The position numbers and the translations under genes are program-made. Below the pieces are notes generated by a model. The model was given only the letters and a program-made list of their open reading frames with translations. It was not told the DNA's origin and ran no database searches. A stretch of DNA of 64,000 nucleotides from Triglochin maritima (Eukaryota; Streptophyta; Magnoliopsida; Alismatales; Juncaginaceae), in assembly GCA_963682175.1 (NCBI GenBank), contig OY821789.1, positions 8,246,001-8,310,000 on the forward strand, in the 5' to 3' direction. Shown here in pieces: positions 37,989-48,946 of the stretch. Numbering within the stretch: the stretch's first letter is position 1; the number at the start of each line of letters is the position of its first letter.

Positions 37989-38869
37989 AGAAAGCTTTTC
38001 ATTCGATATCAGTTACAGAGGCAAGTACGTTACAACACTCGACGAGGTAGGGATATGATCATGTGTAGATTGTTAAGCTCTGCAAGAGTTCGGGAAATTG
38101 TTGCTTGATCTATAACTTAGTAGTGTGCTTGGTTGTAAATTAGAAAATGTTGATTAAATATAATGCAGAGGTCTGAGAGCAGTTTTTTTGTTGAGAACAT
38201 GTTAAGCACCGATTCAAGTTGGGAAAAGAGTATGCTGGTTGTGTTGCTATTAAAGGTCTCACTGGTGTCAATGCTTTGCTCTTTTTCAATATACGATTTA
38301 GACAGGTACTTCTGAATTCCGATGATTATAATATTTTGTTAACAATGCAATCGCTCCTCAATTTCCACACTAACATTCAAGTAGTTCATTGACCCAGTGG
38401 GTTTTTCGTACCATAAGTCACAAGTTCAACAACCAAAATTGACGGTCAATCTAAAAATTTCTTTCGAAGGTGCAACCATTATTCGAAATGATCCTTCCCT
38501 AAAATACATTCACATGTTGATTGAATCAAGTGGTGGTATAACCAAAGTCCCAAGGTTCATACTCAACCATTGGATAAGTTGATATAGCTAAGCTAAAGCT
38601 CTTCCTAACATCAAGGAATCAAATCAACATCATAAACATCAATTTGCGACGTTAAGGATATTGGACCAAACTCACGATAATTTATACTAGAAATTCGAAA
38701 GAAAACCAACTTTACAAGCTTTTAGACAACTCATGTCAAATATCAGAACATCAAACCTGTCAAACCATGATCAAGTACACGAAATAACGAGCTGAATTGG
38801 ATTCAAATTTCGTCCCACGAAACGTAGTTCCTTACACTACCCTCGACCCTAACTAACCCCTACACCACG
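37989..38869. other. Spacer and leader, no gene seen
   Basis: This is the 3' region of the preceding gene, then intergenic DNA, ending in a C-rich leader (CTACCCTCGACCCTAACTAAC) just before the ATG at 38870. A 61-codon frame at 38397 has no recognisable features. Confidence 0.4.
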
Positions 38870-39780
38870 ATGCTTTCCGGCGCCGGCACTGCCGTCCTCC
38901 GGCGATCCACCTCCAATCTCAGGCGTGTCTCCACCAGAGATCCGCCTCCCATCCGCATCTCCCACACCGACCTCGCCGGGAGAGGCGTCTTCGCCACCAG
39001 GAATGTCGCCTCCGGCGAGCTCATCCACACCGCCAAGCCCCTCGCCGCCCACCCTTCCCCCTCCCTCCTCAACCAGGTCCGCCCAACCAGATCGTATAAC
39101 GCGCTGTGGAAATCGTGTTTCTCTTATCGCACTTGATTCGGAAAGGTTTCGGGGGGAGGGTTAGGTTGAGTGAAAGTGTGTTTTCAGGAGGAAAAAAATT
39201 AGCTTTTTGCAAGAAGAAATGTTTAATATAGCATGTCATTTCTGTGCAATAAGTGTCCTAATTGGGGTGTTGTATCGAATTATGTTTTGATTGCAATTCT
39301 CTTATCTTTCTATAATTTGTGGTAACTAATCAAAATGTGTTTCGGCATTTTTCTTGTGTTGTTGGAACCAGTAGCGTCGTATCTGTGAGAAACTATGCTT
39401 TATTACAATTTGCTGATGTTTCGTGATTCATCATAATTCATAAATAATAGACTTGTCTTGGCATTTTATCTTGTGTTACTGACTACTGGAATTATGTCCA
39501 TCTGATTATTATTATTTATTTATTTACTTCTTTTGCGTAATCCATTGTAAATAATCAAGGCATTTTTCTTGCGTCATTGTGTTGTGTTTGAGGCGTTGTG
39601 ACCTCCTAGAGGATGCCATTTTGAACAAAATTTTAATTGGTCTTATGAATTTTTTTTCTTCTTCTTTAGGTGTGCTACTACTGTCTTAGGAGGTTAAGTG
39701 GAGGAGAGGGTTCTGTAATCTGTGAGGAAAGTGGTAGTGCTGTTAGATTCTGTGGGGAGGGCTGCAAAGAGGAATCCAAG
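38870..39780 (+). pseudogene. ATXR4-like SET-domain gene, first two exons only
   Basis: Exon 1 (38870-39076) encodes an Arg/Ser-rich head resembling an organelle targeting peptide. Then follows RISHTDLAGRGVFATRNVA, the start of a SET domain, and GELIHTAKPLAAHP. Exon 2 (39670-39780) starts VCYYCLRRL and ends FCGEGCKEESK, a MYND-like zinc segment. The two join in phase, and exon 2 is followed by a GT donor. This layout matches ATXR4/SDG38-type methyltransferases. The remaining SET exons (NHDC, GEEL-type motifs) are not found before the next gene, about 9 kb away. It is either a 5' gene fragment or a gene with very long introns filled by transposons. Confidence 0.7.
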
Positions 39781-40439
39781 GTTGTTTTTGCTCCTTTTCA
39801 TTTTATTTGCTTTCAATCTTTGTTTTTGCTGGTTGTTATCAGTTTCAAACAAAGTCAACAATTAAACAGAGAATCCCCAAAGAGTGTGTTCGATTTGCGA
39901 GAAGCTCTTTAGTTTTAGGACTCTAGTTGAAAAAATTAGAGCCCAATTGCTAGTGCAATGTGCTAAAATTAATTTCGATTCGAAAGCAAGGTAAGACATT
40001 TGGCAACATCGAGGTTTAGTTTCATTTTGCTATGACTTGTGAAGTGATGGAGTTCTACCTTCAAAGTTGCTGATTTTATCCCAATTGCTAGAACATTTTT
40101 TTAGTTATAGAATTTCAATTTCAGAATTTTGTACGAGTTAATCAACCATGAATACAATACTGAATACTCTTCCACTATACCATTTTTCTATTAAATCGCA
40201 CTTGAGGGCACAATCAGTGTCAAGAAAATTGTTTACGAATGCTTTTGTTGGTTAAACTAATTGCCAAAATGAGTTCTATAAATCAGAAGAAAAAAACTTA
40301 TATTGACTTCATATTCACCTCCAAAAAAGGGAAGACTAGATATTCTCTATACTTTCCCATAATTGGATTGATTCTACTCACTCAACTTCTGTACCAACCC
40401 ATAACACAGACTGTAACGTCCTCAGAACAGTAGAAAAAT
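39781..40439. other. Downstream of the SET fragment, no exon seen
   Basis: This AT-rich DNA would be intron 2 of the SET gene. I searched it by eye for further SET exons and found none. An 80-codon frame is only read-through of exon 2. Confidence 0.45.
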
Positions 40440-40785
40440 TAAAATTTAAACATACAATCAACTTGAGGACATTATTGCAAGACACGGACATAGGTGCACC
40501 AATATAATATATATATATATATATGTGTGTGTGTGACTGAGTTTACAAAAGTATGTGATTACATCAAAAGCGCATAGACAAGAAATATACACATGTAATC
40601 ACAACCACCTCAAAAGAAGGAAAACATGATCATGTCCCGAGCACTCTCCTCCGCGGTCACCACCCTCCTAACGTCGCTCTCAGCCTGAAATGCAAACATG
40701 AACTATGCCTGAGTTTCCATAAGGAAACTCCGTATGTCAAACCCTAACACATGAATTAAACAATGAATATAAAATCATAAAAGGA
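40440..40785 (-). mobile_element. LTR remnant, left part (inverted)
   Basis: On the minus strand this reads TACGGAGTTTCCTTATGGAA and then an AACTCAGGCAT-like continuation, matching the LTR at about 21335-21360. It continues with GGTGGTGACCGCGG-like sequence similar to 21400. A (TA)n(TG)n microsatellite sits at about 40506-40534. The remnant is interrupted at 40786 by a hAT element and resumes at 44194. Confidence 0.55.
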
Positions 40786-43700
40786 CATTGTTTTAATGTG
40801 TGACCGCAAATCAATGGAGGCCTTGGGGTCGCATATGCGACCCCCGCATAGTCGCACCAAAGCTGGTGTGACTCATGCGTCGCATATGCGGCCTGTGCGA
40901 CCCAACGGCTAGTTGCCCAACTAGCCGTTGGGAGAATAGTGTCGTGCGGTCGCACACTACACTGTGCGACCGCACAACTCCAACGGCTATATAGCCGTTG
41001 GTGAACAGTAAACAAGGGGAAAATTGCATTTCACCCCCTGATTTATAGCCGTTGGTGAACAGTAAACAAGGGGAAAATTGCATTTCACCCCCTGATTTAC
41101 CCTATAAAAACCCCCTTAAACCCCACTACTCTTCTCACAACTCTCATTCTCTCACATTCTCACACAATCTTCATCTTCCAAGTTTCAAGTAATCAAGTTT
41201 GGTTGAAAAGAAGACGAATTTGGTGATCTTGGTGCGGCTTTGGGAAGTAAAATCTCTCTGAATCTTCACTCCACCGCAACTTCCTTCCAACTTCCATAAA
41301 ACAAGTGCACTCTTTTCATCCCTCTTTTAGTGTAAAATGGCATATGACGGACCTAGTGGTGGCGAATATCTCATGAACCATGAAGAATTTGATCATCTTC
41401 GTCCCACAAAAGTAACTGACCCGGGATGGAGAACCGCACATTACCTTAGCCTTGAATTTAAATCCAAACTTGTATGTGAATTATGTGGTTACGTTAGTAG
41501 TGGTGGAATAAATAGACATAAATAACATATTGCTCATCCGGATAGTTCAAATGCTAAACCATGTGCATATGCATCTGCCATTTATCGTGAAGAAATTGAA
41601 TTGAACTTAAGATCAAAATCTAGAGCATATCACAATGAGAAAGCAATTTTAGATGAATACGTAGACTTAGACGATGTAGAGGGGTTTGGGGTCGGATACG
41701 AGTCTGGTTCCGGTTCCGGTCGAGGACGTGGTGACGGTAGCTCATCTTCCGCTCAACGTCCCGTTCCTCAACCTCGTAAGAGGCAGAGGAATCAATCGAA
41801 GTATGGACCAATGGACCGTTTCACCACCATTTGTCGTGGACGTCCGACTGACGTCGTGGAAAGAAATGAAGGTCCCGTTCAAACCATAATACACAACCAT
41901 TTAAAAAAAAAGAAAAAGAAAAGAAGTACACTAACTTTGGGCTAAATTTTTCTATAGAAATTGTTTGTCATTTAATGCATGAAAATCTAGAGAATTTAAA
42001 GATGCAATTGATAGAACTGCTAGATTTGGGCCGGGTTTGAAACCCGTTACTCCCAACGAGATTGCTGAACCATGTCTAAGATGGGAACTTGAATCAACCA
42101 AAACCTTATTAGATTCTTATAGGGAAGATTGGAAAATATATGGTTGTACAATAATGACTGATGCGTGGACTGATGGTTGTGGTCGTAGTATAATTAATTT
42201 TTTAGCTAACTGCCCCACCGGCACCATGTTTTTGAAGTCTATTGATGCCTCTTCCCACTCGCACACCGCGGACTACTTGTTTAAGTTGATCGACAAGGTG
42301 GTGGACGAAGTGGGGGAGAAATATGTTATCCAGATCGTCGCCGACAATGTCGCTGCCTATGTATCCGCTGGTAGGATGTTGATGTCAAAAAGAAAGTCGA
42401 TATTCTGGACTCCGTGCGCAGCTCACTACATCGGTCTAATCTTGGAGGACATAGGCAAGTTGCACATCAGGACTGTTACCACAAGTCGGAAGATTGTCAC
42501 CTATTTCAAGGTACACAGTCAACTGAACAAGCGAATGACTCAAGCCATTCAAGGGAATCTAATTCGTCCAGCCGTCACCCGTTTTGCAACTGCATTCCTT
42601 ACACTACAAAGACTTTGGGTGAAGCGACAAGCTTTGAAGACATTCATCGTTTCAGAACAATTTGCCGATCCAAATGCTTTCTGGCAAAAAAATGCGAAGG
42701 TGAAGATAGAGACCGATCATGTTTACGAAGTCATCATATCGACCGTTTTCTGGAACAACGTGACCAATGCTTTGAAGGCAAGCCAACCGTTGGTGACTGT
42801 TCTTAGGTTGGTGGATGGCGACGAGAAACCCGCAATGGGCTATCTATACGATGCAATGGAGAAAGCGAAGGCACAGATCAAGGAGAACTACAACTTCATA
42901 TCGCAATTATATCATCCTGTTATCGAGGTCATTGATCGAAGATGGGGACACCAAATGTCTAGTCCATTGTACTCTGCCGGTTTCCTCTTGAATCCGGCCA
43001 CTTTCTTTGGTGTTGAAAGCCGAGTAGAAGCCATCAACAAACACTTGACAGGCTGGTTGGATGTTCTGGAGAAGATGGTCCCGAACCCGGAAGAACAAGA
43101 CCACATAACAAGGCAACTTGATCGTTACAAGAATAACGAAGGATTGTTCGGTCGAGAAATTGTTAGGAGGCAAAGAAACACGAAGATCCCAACTGATTGG
43201 TGGTCTAATTATGGAAGTGAGGTTAGTAGCGGAAATCGATCTCTGAAGGAGTTAGCACTTAAAATTTTGGGACTCACTTGTTCAGCATCCGGATGTGAGA
43301 GAAACTAGAGTGTGTTTGAGCAAATACACACAAAAAGGAGGAATTGGTTACTGGCACAGAAGTTGAATGACCTGGTGTACGTGAACTACAACCAGAGGTT
43401 GAGGCAACGATTCATAGAAAGGAGGGAAAAACCAGGTTTCTACGATCCTATTAGCATAGATTATGATTTGATGGAAGATCATCCGTGGTTGGTGGAAACA
43501 GAGGAGCCAGTCTTTGCAGGAGATGATCTGACTTGGGCGGATGTGGAGGAGGCTACCTTTGGTCCATCACGAGGACGTGCTGCAGCTTCAACCTCTAGGA
43601 TATTACAAACTGTTGTGGAGGAAGATTTCAACTTCAGACATCACCACGAAGCATCAACTTCATCAGCGGTGCCACAACAAGACATAGACGAGCAATTTGT

Positions 43701-44185
43701 TGGTACAGACGATGAGGTAACCGAAGAAGAAGAGACTTATCATGATGACCCGAATGACTCAGATGAATCAGGCGACGAGGAGGAAGACATTTCTCAGTGG
43801 GTTCATGACCAAACATATCCGTTGTAGAGTAGAAATGTGAACTATTAGTATTATATGAGATCTATGTTTTATTTTGTAGTTGTTTTATCACTTTATGGTA
43901 CTTGTACTTGTAATACCTATGGTTAATTAATGAAAATAAACCTATTAGTTTTGTTGGTAGACGGGGTTTCCAGTGAGGCAATGTCGCCGATGAACTGGTT
44001 GTTTTGTTGAAGTCAAACCAACTAGGTTTTTATGGTACATTTTGTTCTTTATTTTTCCTGATTTTTAACATTTTTTCCTAATTTTTTTACTATTTTTTGA
44101 AAAATATTAATTAAAAAAACCAAAAAAATTAATTTTACAATTGTGCGGCCGCTTATGCGACCACATAATCGATTTTAAAACCTTG
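40786..44185 (+). mobile_element. Complete hAT element, 3.4 kb, broken transposase
   Basis: The element is flanked by the perfect 8-bp duplicate TAAAAGGA at 40778-40785 and 44186-44193. The ends are imperfect inverted repeats: CATTGTTTTAATGTGTGACCGC against the complement of TGCGACCACATAATCG...TTAAAACCTTG. Subterminal regions are rich in GCATATGCGAC and TGCGGTCGCA words, likely transposase binding sites. A 53-bp tandem duplication lies at about 40990-41097, in the transposase leader. It sits inside an older LTR. Confidence 0.88.
41337..43827 (+). pseudogene. hAT transposase (BED finger, DUF659, dimerisation domain)
   Basis: The order is a BED zinc finger (CELCGYVSSGGINRHK then HIAH), a Gly/Arg/Ser linker, the DUF659-type catalytic core (IMTDAWTDGCGRSIINF, IQIVADNVAAYVSAG, FWTPCAAHYIGLILEDIGK), and the hAT dimerisation region (LKELALKILGLTCSASGCERN then SVFEQIHTKRRN). 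An acidic tail follows. Breaks are TAA at 41523-41525 inside the BED finger (usually glutamine), a frameshift near 41890-42000 next to an A-rich run, and TAG at 43306-43308 where the family has tryptophan. The long central frame (42037-43305) is otherwise well kept. The element is thus recent but not self-mobile. Confidence 0.9.
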
Positions 44186-44193
44186 TAAAAGGA

Positions 44194-45300
44194 CACAAGC
44201 CCAACAACTACAAACCACCAACAATTGCCTCATTCACCGGAGTCACGGTTTTGCCTCAATGTTATCGGAGCCACGATTTTGCATCAATTGCCAGAGCAAT
44301 GACGACGACGTATACATGCATCATTCACCGGAGTCACGGTCATTTGCCGGGGTCACGACATTTACAACCACAACCCGCTCAAAAGAGCCACCACTGATCG
44401 CTATTAGGCCGGCATGTCCGTCTGTTGCCCTAAAAGGGTCGGTGAACCCGTTGCCTTCTAGCCGATCGTTAAGTACAGGAAAACATAGAGCATCAGTCGA
44501 CCGAGACGTAAGTCACGGTCCACCGGAAAAGTCCAAAGCGTCCAGGATTCGTCGAAATGTGAGTTTCGGTCGACCGGTGATGGGCACGCGGTCGACCGGA
44601 AACTCCCAGGGCCTTCAAGGCTCGGATCGAAGCAAGAGTTGGTCGACCGGTGCTGGGCACGCGGTCGACCGAAACCTCCAGGAGCTTCAAGTCGAGAATC
44701 AACATCGTAGATCGGTCGACCGGGAACTTCCAGGGGCTCCCAGGCGCTGTTCAGAAGTGCAGAACGGTCGACCGGCTCGGGGTAAGCGGTCAACCGAACG
44801 ATGACGGTTACACGCAAAACAGGCAATCGGTCGACCGATAGAGAATTCTGGTCAACCGTTGCAGACGGTTTTGCCCACGATCTGCTTGTTTATTTTGTAT
44901 GGTTTTACCCCAATATAAAATTATTTTTCGTCCTAATTTTGTAACACAACATATAATACTTATTTCGTTTAGAGAGATTAGGCTAGAAAGATATCTAAAG
45001 TGTTTTGGGAGACATATTGCTTCCAATCGTTTGTAATGTCGGAAACTTCTCTTGTTGGAGAATGGCTTAAAGGAAAAGAAAGCCGCATGATACCCCCTCA
45101 AGGACGTAGGCATCTTGCCGAACCTTGTAAATTTGTGTGTGTCGTGGTTTGTTTCACGTGTGTTGTGTGTTTGGTTGTTATTTCCATCTTATTCGTGTTT
45201 TCTTATTGCATTAAGATTAAGAGATGGTCCGAAGTTACTTTCCGCAATCAATATTCGTTTTTTCGTGGTACGTTTAATCCGTAGTCGTGTTAGTACATCT
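44194..45300 (-). mobile_element. LTR remnant, right part (inverted), rich in GGTCGACCG
   Basis: This continues the LTR broken by the hAT element. CGGTCGACCG or one-base variants occur about eight times between 44490 and 44860, as in the LTR at 18004. Near 45085 the sequence CCCCTCAAGGACGTAGGCA, with TTGCCGAACC after it, resembles LTR-proximal sequence of plant retrotransposons. No gag-pol reading frame remains. Confidence 0.5.
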
Positions 45301-46138
45301 TAGATCTCTCTCCCAACATCAAGGACATCAGCTTATATAATTAGGAACCCATTCTATAGTTGAAATATTTGGAAAAAATAACAAACAACTCTATTCGGTT
45401 CAATGATTAATATATCTACCACACATGTAAGTTGTAACCTTTAGGGTTGCCTATCAGACAAAGCTAGCTCGAGTTCAGTTCGAGCTCGTTAAAATTAAGA
45501 TCAAAATCTAATGAACCAAACACGAGCTGTAGCTTCTAGCTAGATGAATAAATAAGAAACATGAACTCATATAACTTCGTTAATAGCTCTATTTGATATT
45601 TGTTTACATATATAAAATTATAAACATAAACGAAAGTGAGGCATAACGGAAATAGGTTGACCGGATTTCGGACAAAATAAAAACGATAATGCACCCGAAA
45701 AAGATCTTAGAAGGAGATAATATTAATTTTAGGGAAAGCAAAATTCTTATTCTTTCTTCTCAAATATAAAGATGTTTACAAAACTGTAATTTACAAAATT
45801 AACCGCTAATTATACTAAAAAATTTACAACTTTAAGTTTGAAACAACATTTTGATCCCCACGTCATCTCCTCCTACATCAAAAAGCGTATACAAATTACC
45901 AATAAAAGTGTTAATATATATTTTCATAAAAGTTGTCTGCCATGTTATCTCGTGAGTGACGAGACCGTTACTTTTTATGAACGCAGTGTCACGGACACGT
46001 TCTACGTGGACATCTATGTCAACCCTTACGTGGCCAAAACATGAATGTTTTTTTGTTTTTTCTTCCTGATATCCACTCATATCACATTAAATGCGTTTCA
46101 ACTCAACACGTTCTCTCTTCACCCAAATACAAATATGA
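45301..46138. other. AT-rich intergenic DNA, no gene seen
   Basis: No coding region or structured repeat is recognised. Confidence 0.5.
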
Positions 46139-46175
46139 TGACACTCTTTCTTTCTTTTTCATTCTTTCTCTCCAG

Positions 46176-46673
46176 AATAAATCACCATTTCTAGCAAGAT
46201 ATTATGTCGAAGAAGCGTCTGATGCCGACTCCCAGAATTCTTCACAACAAGCAGCGTGAATGGGACGGTGCGAAGACTTCCCGATGTTCTTGTCAGCGTT
46301 AGCATCGTGAATGTGACGATCCGGTGGTGAAGATTTCGCACCACAACATCTTTGCTGCATTGTTGGAGTGCCCATGACAGAAAAAGAAGGAAGAAGAAAG
46401 AAAGAGTGTCATCGACCGTCCCATTCACGCTGCTTACGTTGTGAAGAACCCTGAGAGTCGGCATCAGACGCTTCTTCAAAATAATATCTTGCTCGAAATG
46501 GTGATTTATTCCGGAGAGAGGTACAACGCTCCATGGTGAAGACTTACGTCTGTTCGGTTTATGTCGTACATCTCTCCGTAATAAATCACCATTTCGAGTA
46601 AGATATTACGTCGAATAAGCGTCTGATGTCGACTCTCATGGTTCTTCACAACGTAAGCAGCGTGAATGAGACG
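46176..46673. repeat. Three-copy repeat (+,-,+) of about 95 bp
   Basis: The copies are at 46176-46269 (+), 46416-46510 (-) and 46580-46673 (+). Shared words include AATAAATCACCATTT, GCGTCTGATG and CAGCGTGAATG. The middle copy can pair with either flank, giving two alternative long hairpins with loops of about 146 and 69 nt. A TTTCTTTC tract before the first copy and its complement at 46382-46410 add to the pairing. No protein is recognised. Confidence 0.8.
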
Positions 46674-46904
46674 ATCATGTTTAAGTCTTACATCTTCTTT
46701 CCGATTTACTGGGAAAATATATATTATCTTTGTAATTTGTGTGTTTTTGTATTGTTTGTGTGTTATTTACTGGGAGAAGATATATTAATTTTGTAATTTT
46801 TGTGTGTTTGTGTTTGTGCTTGTATTGTTTGTCTTTGTGCTCTCATTGTATATTATTGTGTAATAGTTATTATCAATAATATGTACCATCAATATCTCAT
46901 TGTA

Positions 46905-48028
46905 TCTACATAAACAGGACAAACTTTCTACATAAACTGGACAAACATTCTACATAAACAGGACAAACTTTCTACATAAACAGGACAAACATTCTACATA
47001 AACAGGACAAACTTTCTACATAAACTGGACAAAACAGGACAAACTTTCTACATAAACAGGACAAGCTTTCTACATAAACATGATAAACTTTCTTCCTAAA
47101 CCGGACAGGAACTACACTTATTCCGGACAGCAAATACACTTATTTCGGACAAACTTTCTGTTCCGTTTCTGAACACAGTTTCTTCTTATTATGGACAACT
47201 ACACTTATTCCGGACTGCAAATACACTTATTCCGGACAACAAATACACTTATTCCGATTCCGGACAGCAAATACACTTATTTCGGACAACAAATACACTT
47301 ATTCCGGACAAACTTTATGTTCCATTTCTGGACACACTTTATTCTTAAACCGGACAACAAATACACTTATTCCGGATTGCAAATACACTTATTTCGGACA
47401 GCAAATACACTTATTCCGGACAAACTTTATATTCCGTTTCTGGACACACTTTATTCTTAAACCGGACAACAAATACACTTATTCCGGACAACAAATACAC
47501 TTATTCCGGACAGCAAATACACTTATTCCGGACAAACTTTATGTTCCGTTTCTGGACACACTTTATTCTTAAACCGGACAACAAATACAATTATTCCGGA
47601 CAACAAATACACTTATTCCGGACAACAAATACACTTATTCCGGACAAACTTTATGTTCCGTTTCTGGACACACTTTATTCTTAAACTGGACAACAAATAC
47701 ACTTATTCCGGACAAACTTTATCTTCCGTTTCTGGATACACTTTATTCTTAAACCGGACAACAAATACACTTATTCCGGATAACAAATACACATATTCCG
47801 GACTGCAAATATATTTATTCCGGACAGCAAATACACTTATTCCGGACAAACTTTATTTTCCGTTTCTGGACACACTTTATTCTTAAACCGGACAACAAAT
47901 ACACTTATTCCAGACAACAAATACACTTATTCCGGACTGCAAATACACTTATTCCGGACAGACACATAACGTAAACAGGACAAACACATAATATAAACTG
48001 CACACACATAAAGTAAGCTAGACAAATT
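46905..48028. repeat. Minisatellite, about 1.1 kb, 20-22 bp units
   Basis: The left block (46905-47100) repeats CTACATAAACAGGACAAACT. The main block (47105-47960) repeats ACAAATACACTTATTCCGG, about 22 bp. The main block is interrupted at 47330, 47432, 47544, 47656, 47724 and 47859 by a TTCCGTTTCTGGACACAC segment, giving a higher-order period near 110 bp. The last part (47960-48028) returns to CATAA...ACAGGACAAAC words. The long frames through it are repeat translations and not genes. Confidence 0.9.
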
Positions 48029-48946
48029 AAGTTGATCCAACGTAAAATTTAAAAACAAATATTTTATTATGATAAGTGTGGACTCTGCACGAATAATGAG
48101 ACTACACGATGTCCTAGGGTCTGTACACTGTCTTATCTGTGTATTGGGAAATGAATCGTAAAACTTAAAGAACCGACGTTTTTTAAAAAGACCAAAACGC
48201 ACGAAGAGAAATTTCGCTGACTGGTTGCTGACTCAAAGAAAATATCTGAGTTGTACAAATCCACGGCCGTCATGTAAATCCATGTTTTCAATCACTGTCA
48301 AATTACCTTTATATAATTTTATGATAATGTACATCCTATATATTACAAGATAAAATAACATGAAGGATTACAGATCCAGATACTTTCTACGACCCACTCA
48401 GATTCCATTTATATTTGGTTAGTTTCGCATAAGCCGATGAGTGAACAAATGATAGATTCTTAACATCCCGCAACAATAATTCTACACCCGGACTGTTTCG
48501 ATGTCCAAAGGTGCAAGAGCATTATTACAGCGGCACTCATGCGCAGTTTTTGAAAAAGAAGAATATGAGTAAGCAAGTTCTAACACACTGGGATGGTGAA
48601 GTCGTGATACAGAAAATGTGATTTGTTAAAACGACCACAGGGACATTAGAACGGAATGTAAAAATCATAAATCTCTCTACACAACAACAAAAAATAAGGC
48701 AAATAAAGCAGCTTAGTGAAGGCAAACATGCCTCCGTATCTCTCCAATTCCACCTCCTTCGCCACCAAAAAGCAAAATCAAATAACTTACAATTTAAGTA
48801 CTTGAATGCAAGCTCTACAGCACAAGCATTGAGATCCATCAACCATGCAAAAATCTTCGAAGTATTTCTGAAAAATATTAGGCGATCAGGTCCTTCGCTA
48901 CGAATCTTGCAGCTGTAAAACAGCAGAGTTACTTCCAAACACGAAA
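48029..48946. other. Spacer and PP2A 3' region
   Basis: This AT-rich DNA runs up to the stop codon of the PP2A gene at 48947-48949. The part nearest 48947 is the 3' untranslated region of that minus-strand gene. Nothing else is recognised. Confidence 0.45.

Noticed and set aside
47191..47886. Repetitive proteins across 47191-47886
   Set aside because: They are translations of a 22-bp minisatellite; the frame only stays open because of the repeat.
46905..47960. CRISPR-like repeat array
   Set aside because: The units are contiguous and variable with no unique spacers, and the DNA is plant nuclear. It is a minisatellite.
48537..48938. 133-codon frame on the minus strand after the PP2A stop
   Set aside because: It lies in the 3' region of PP2A and shows no conserved motif.
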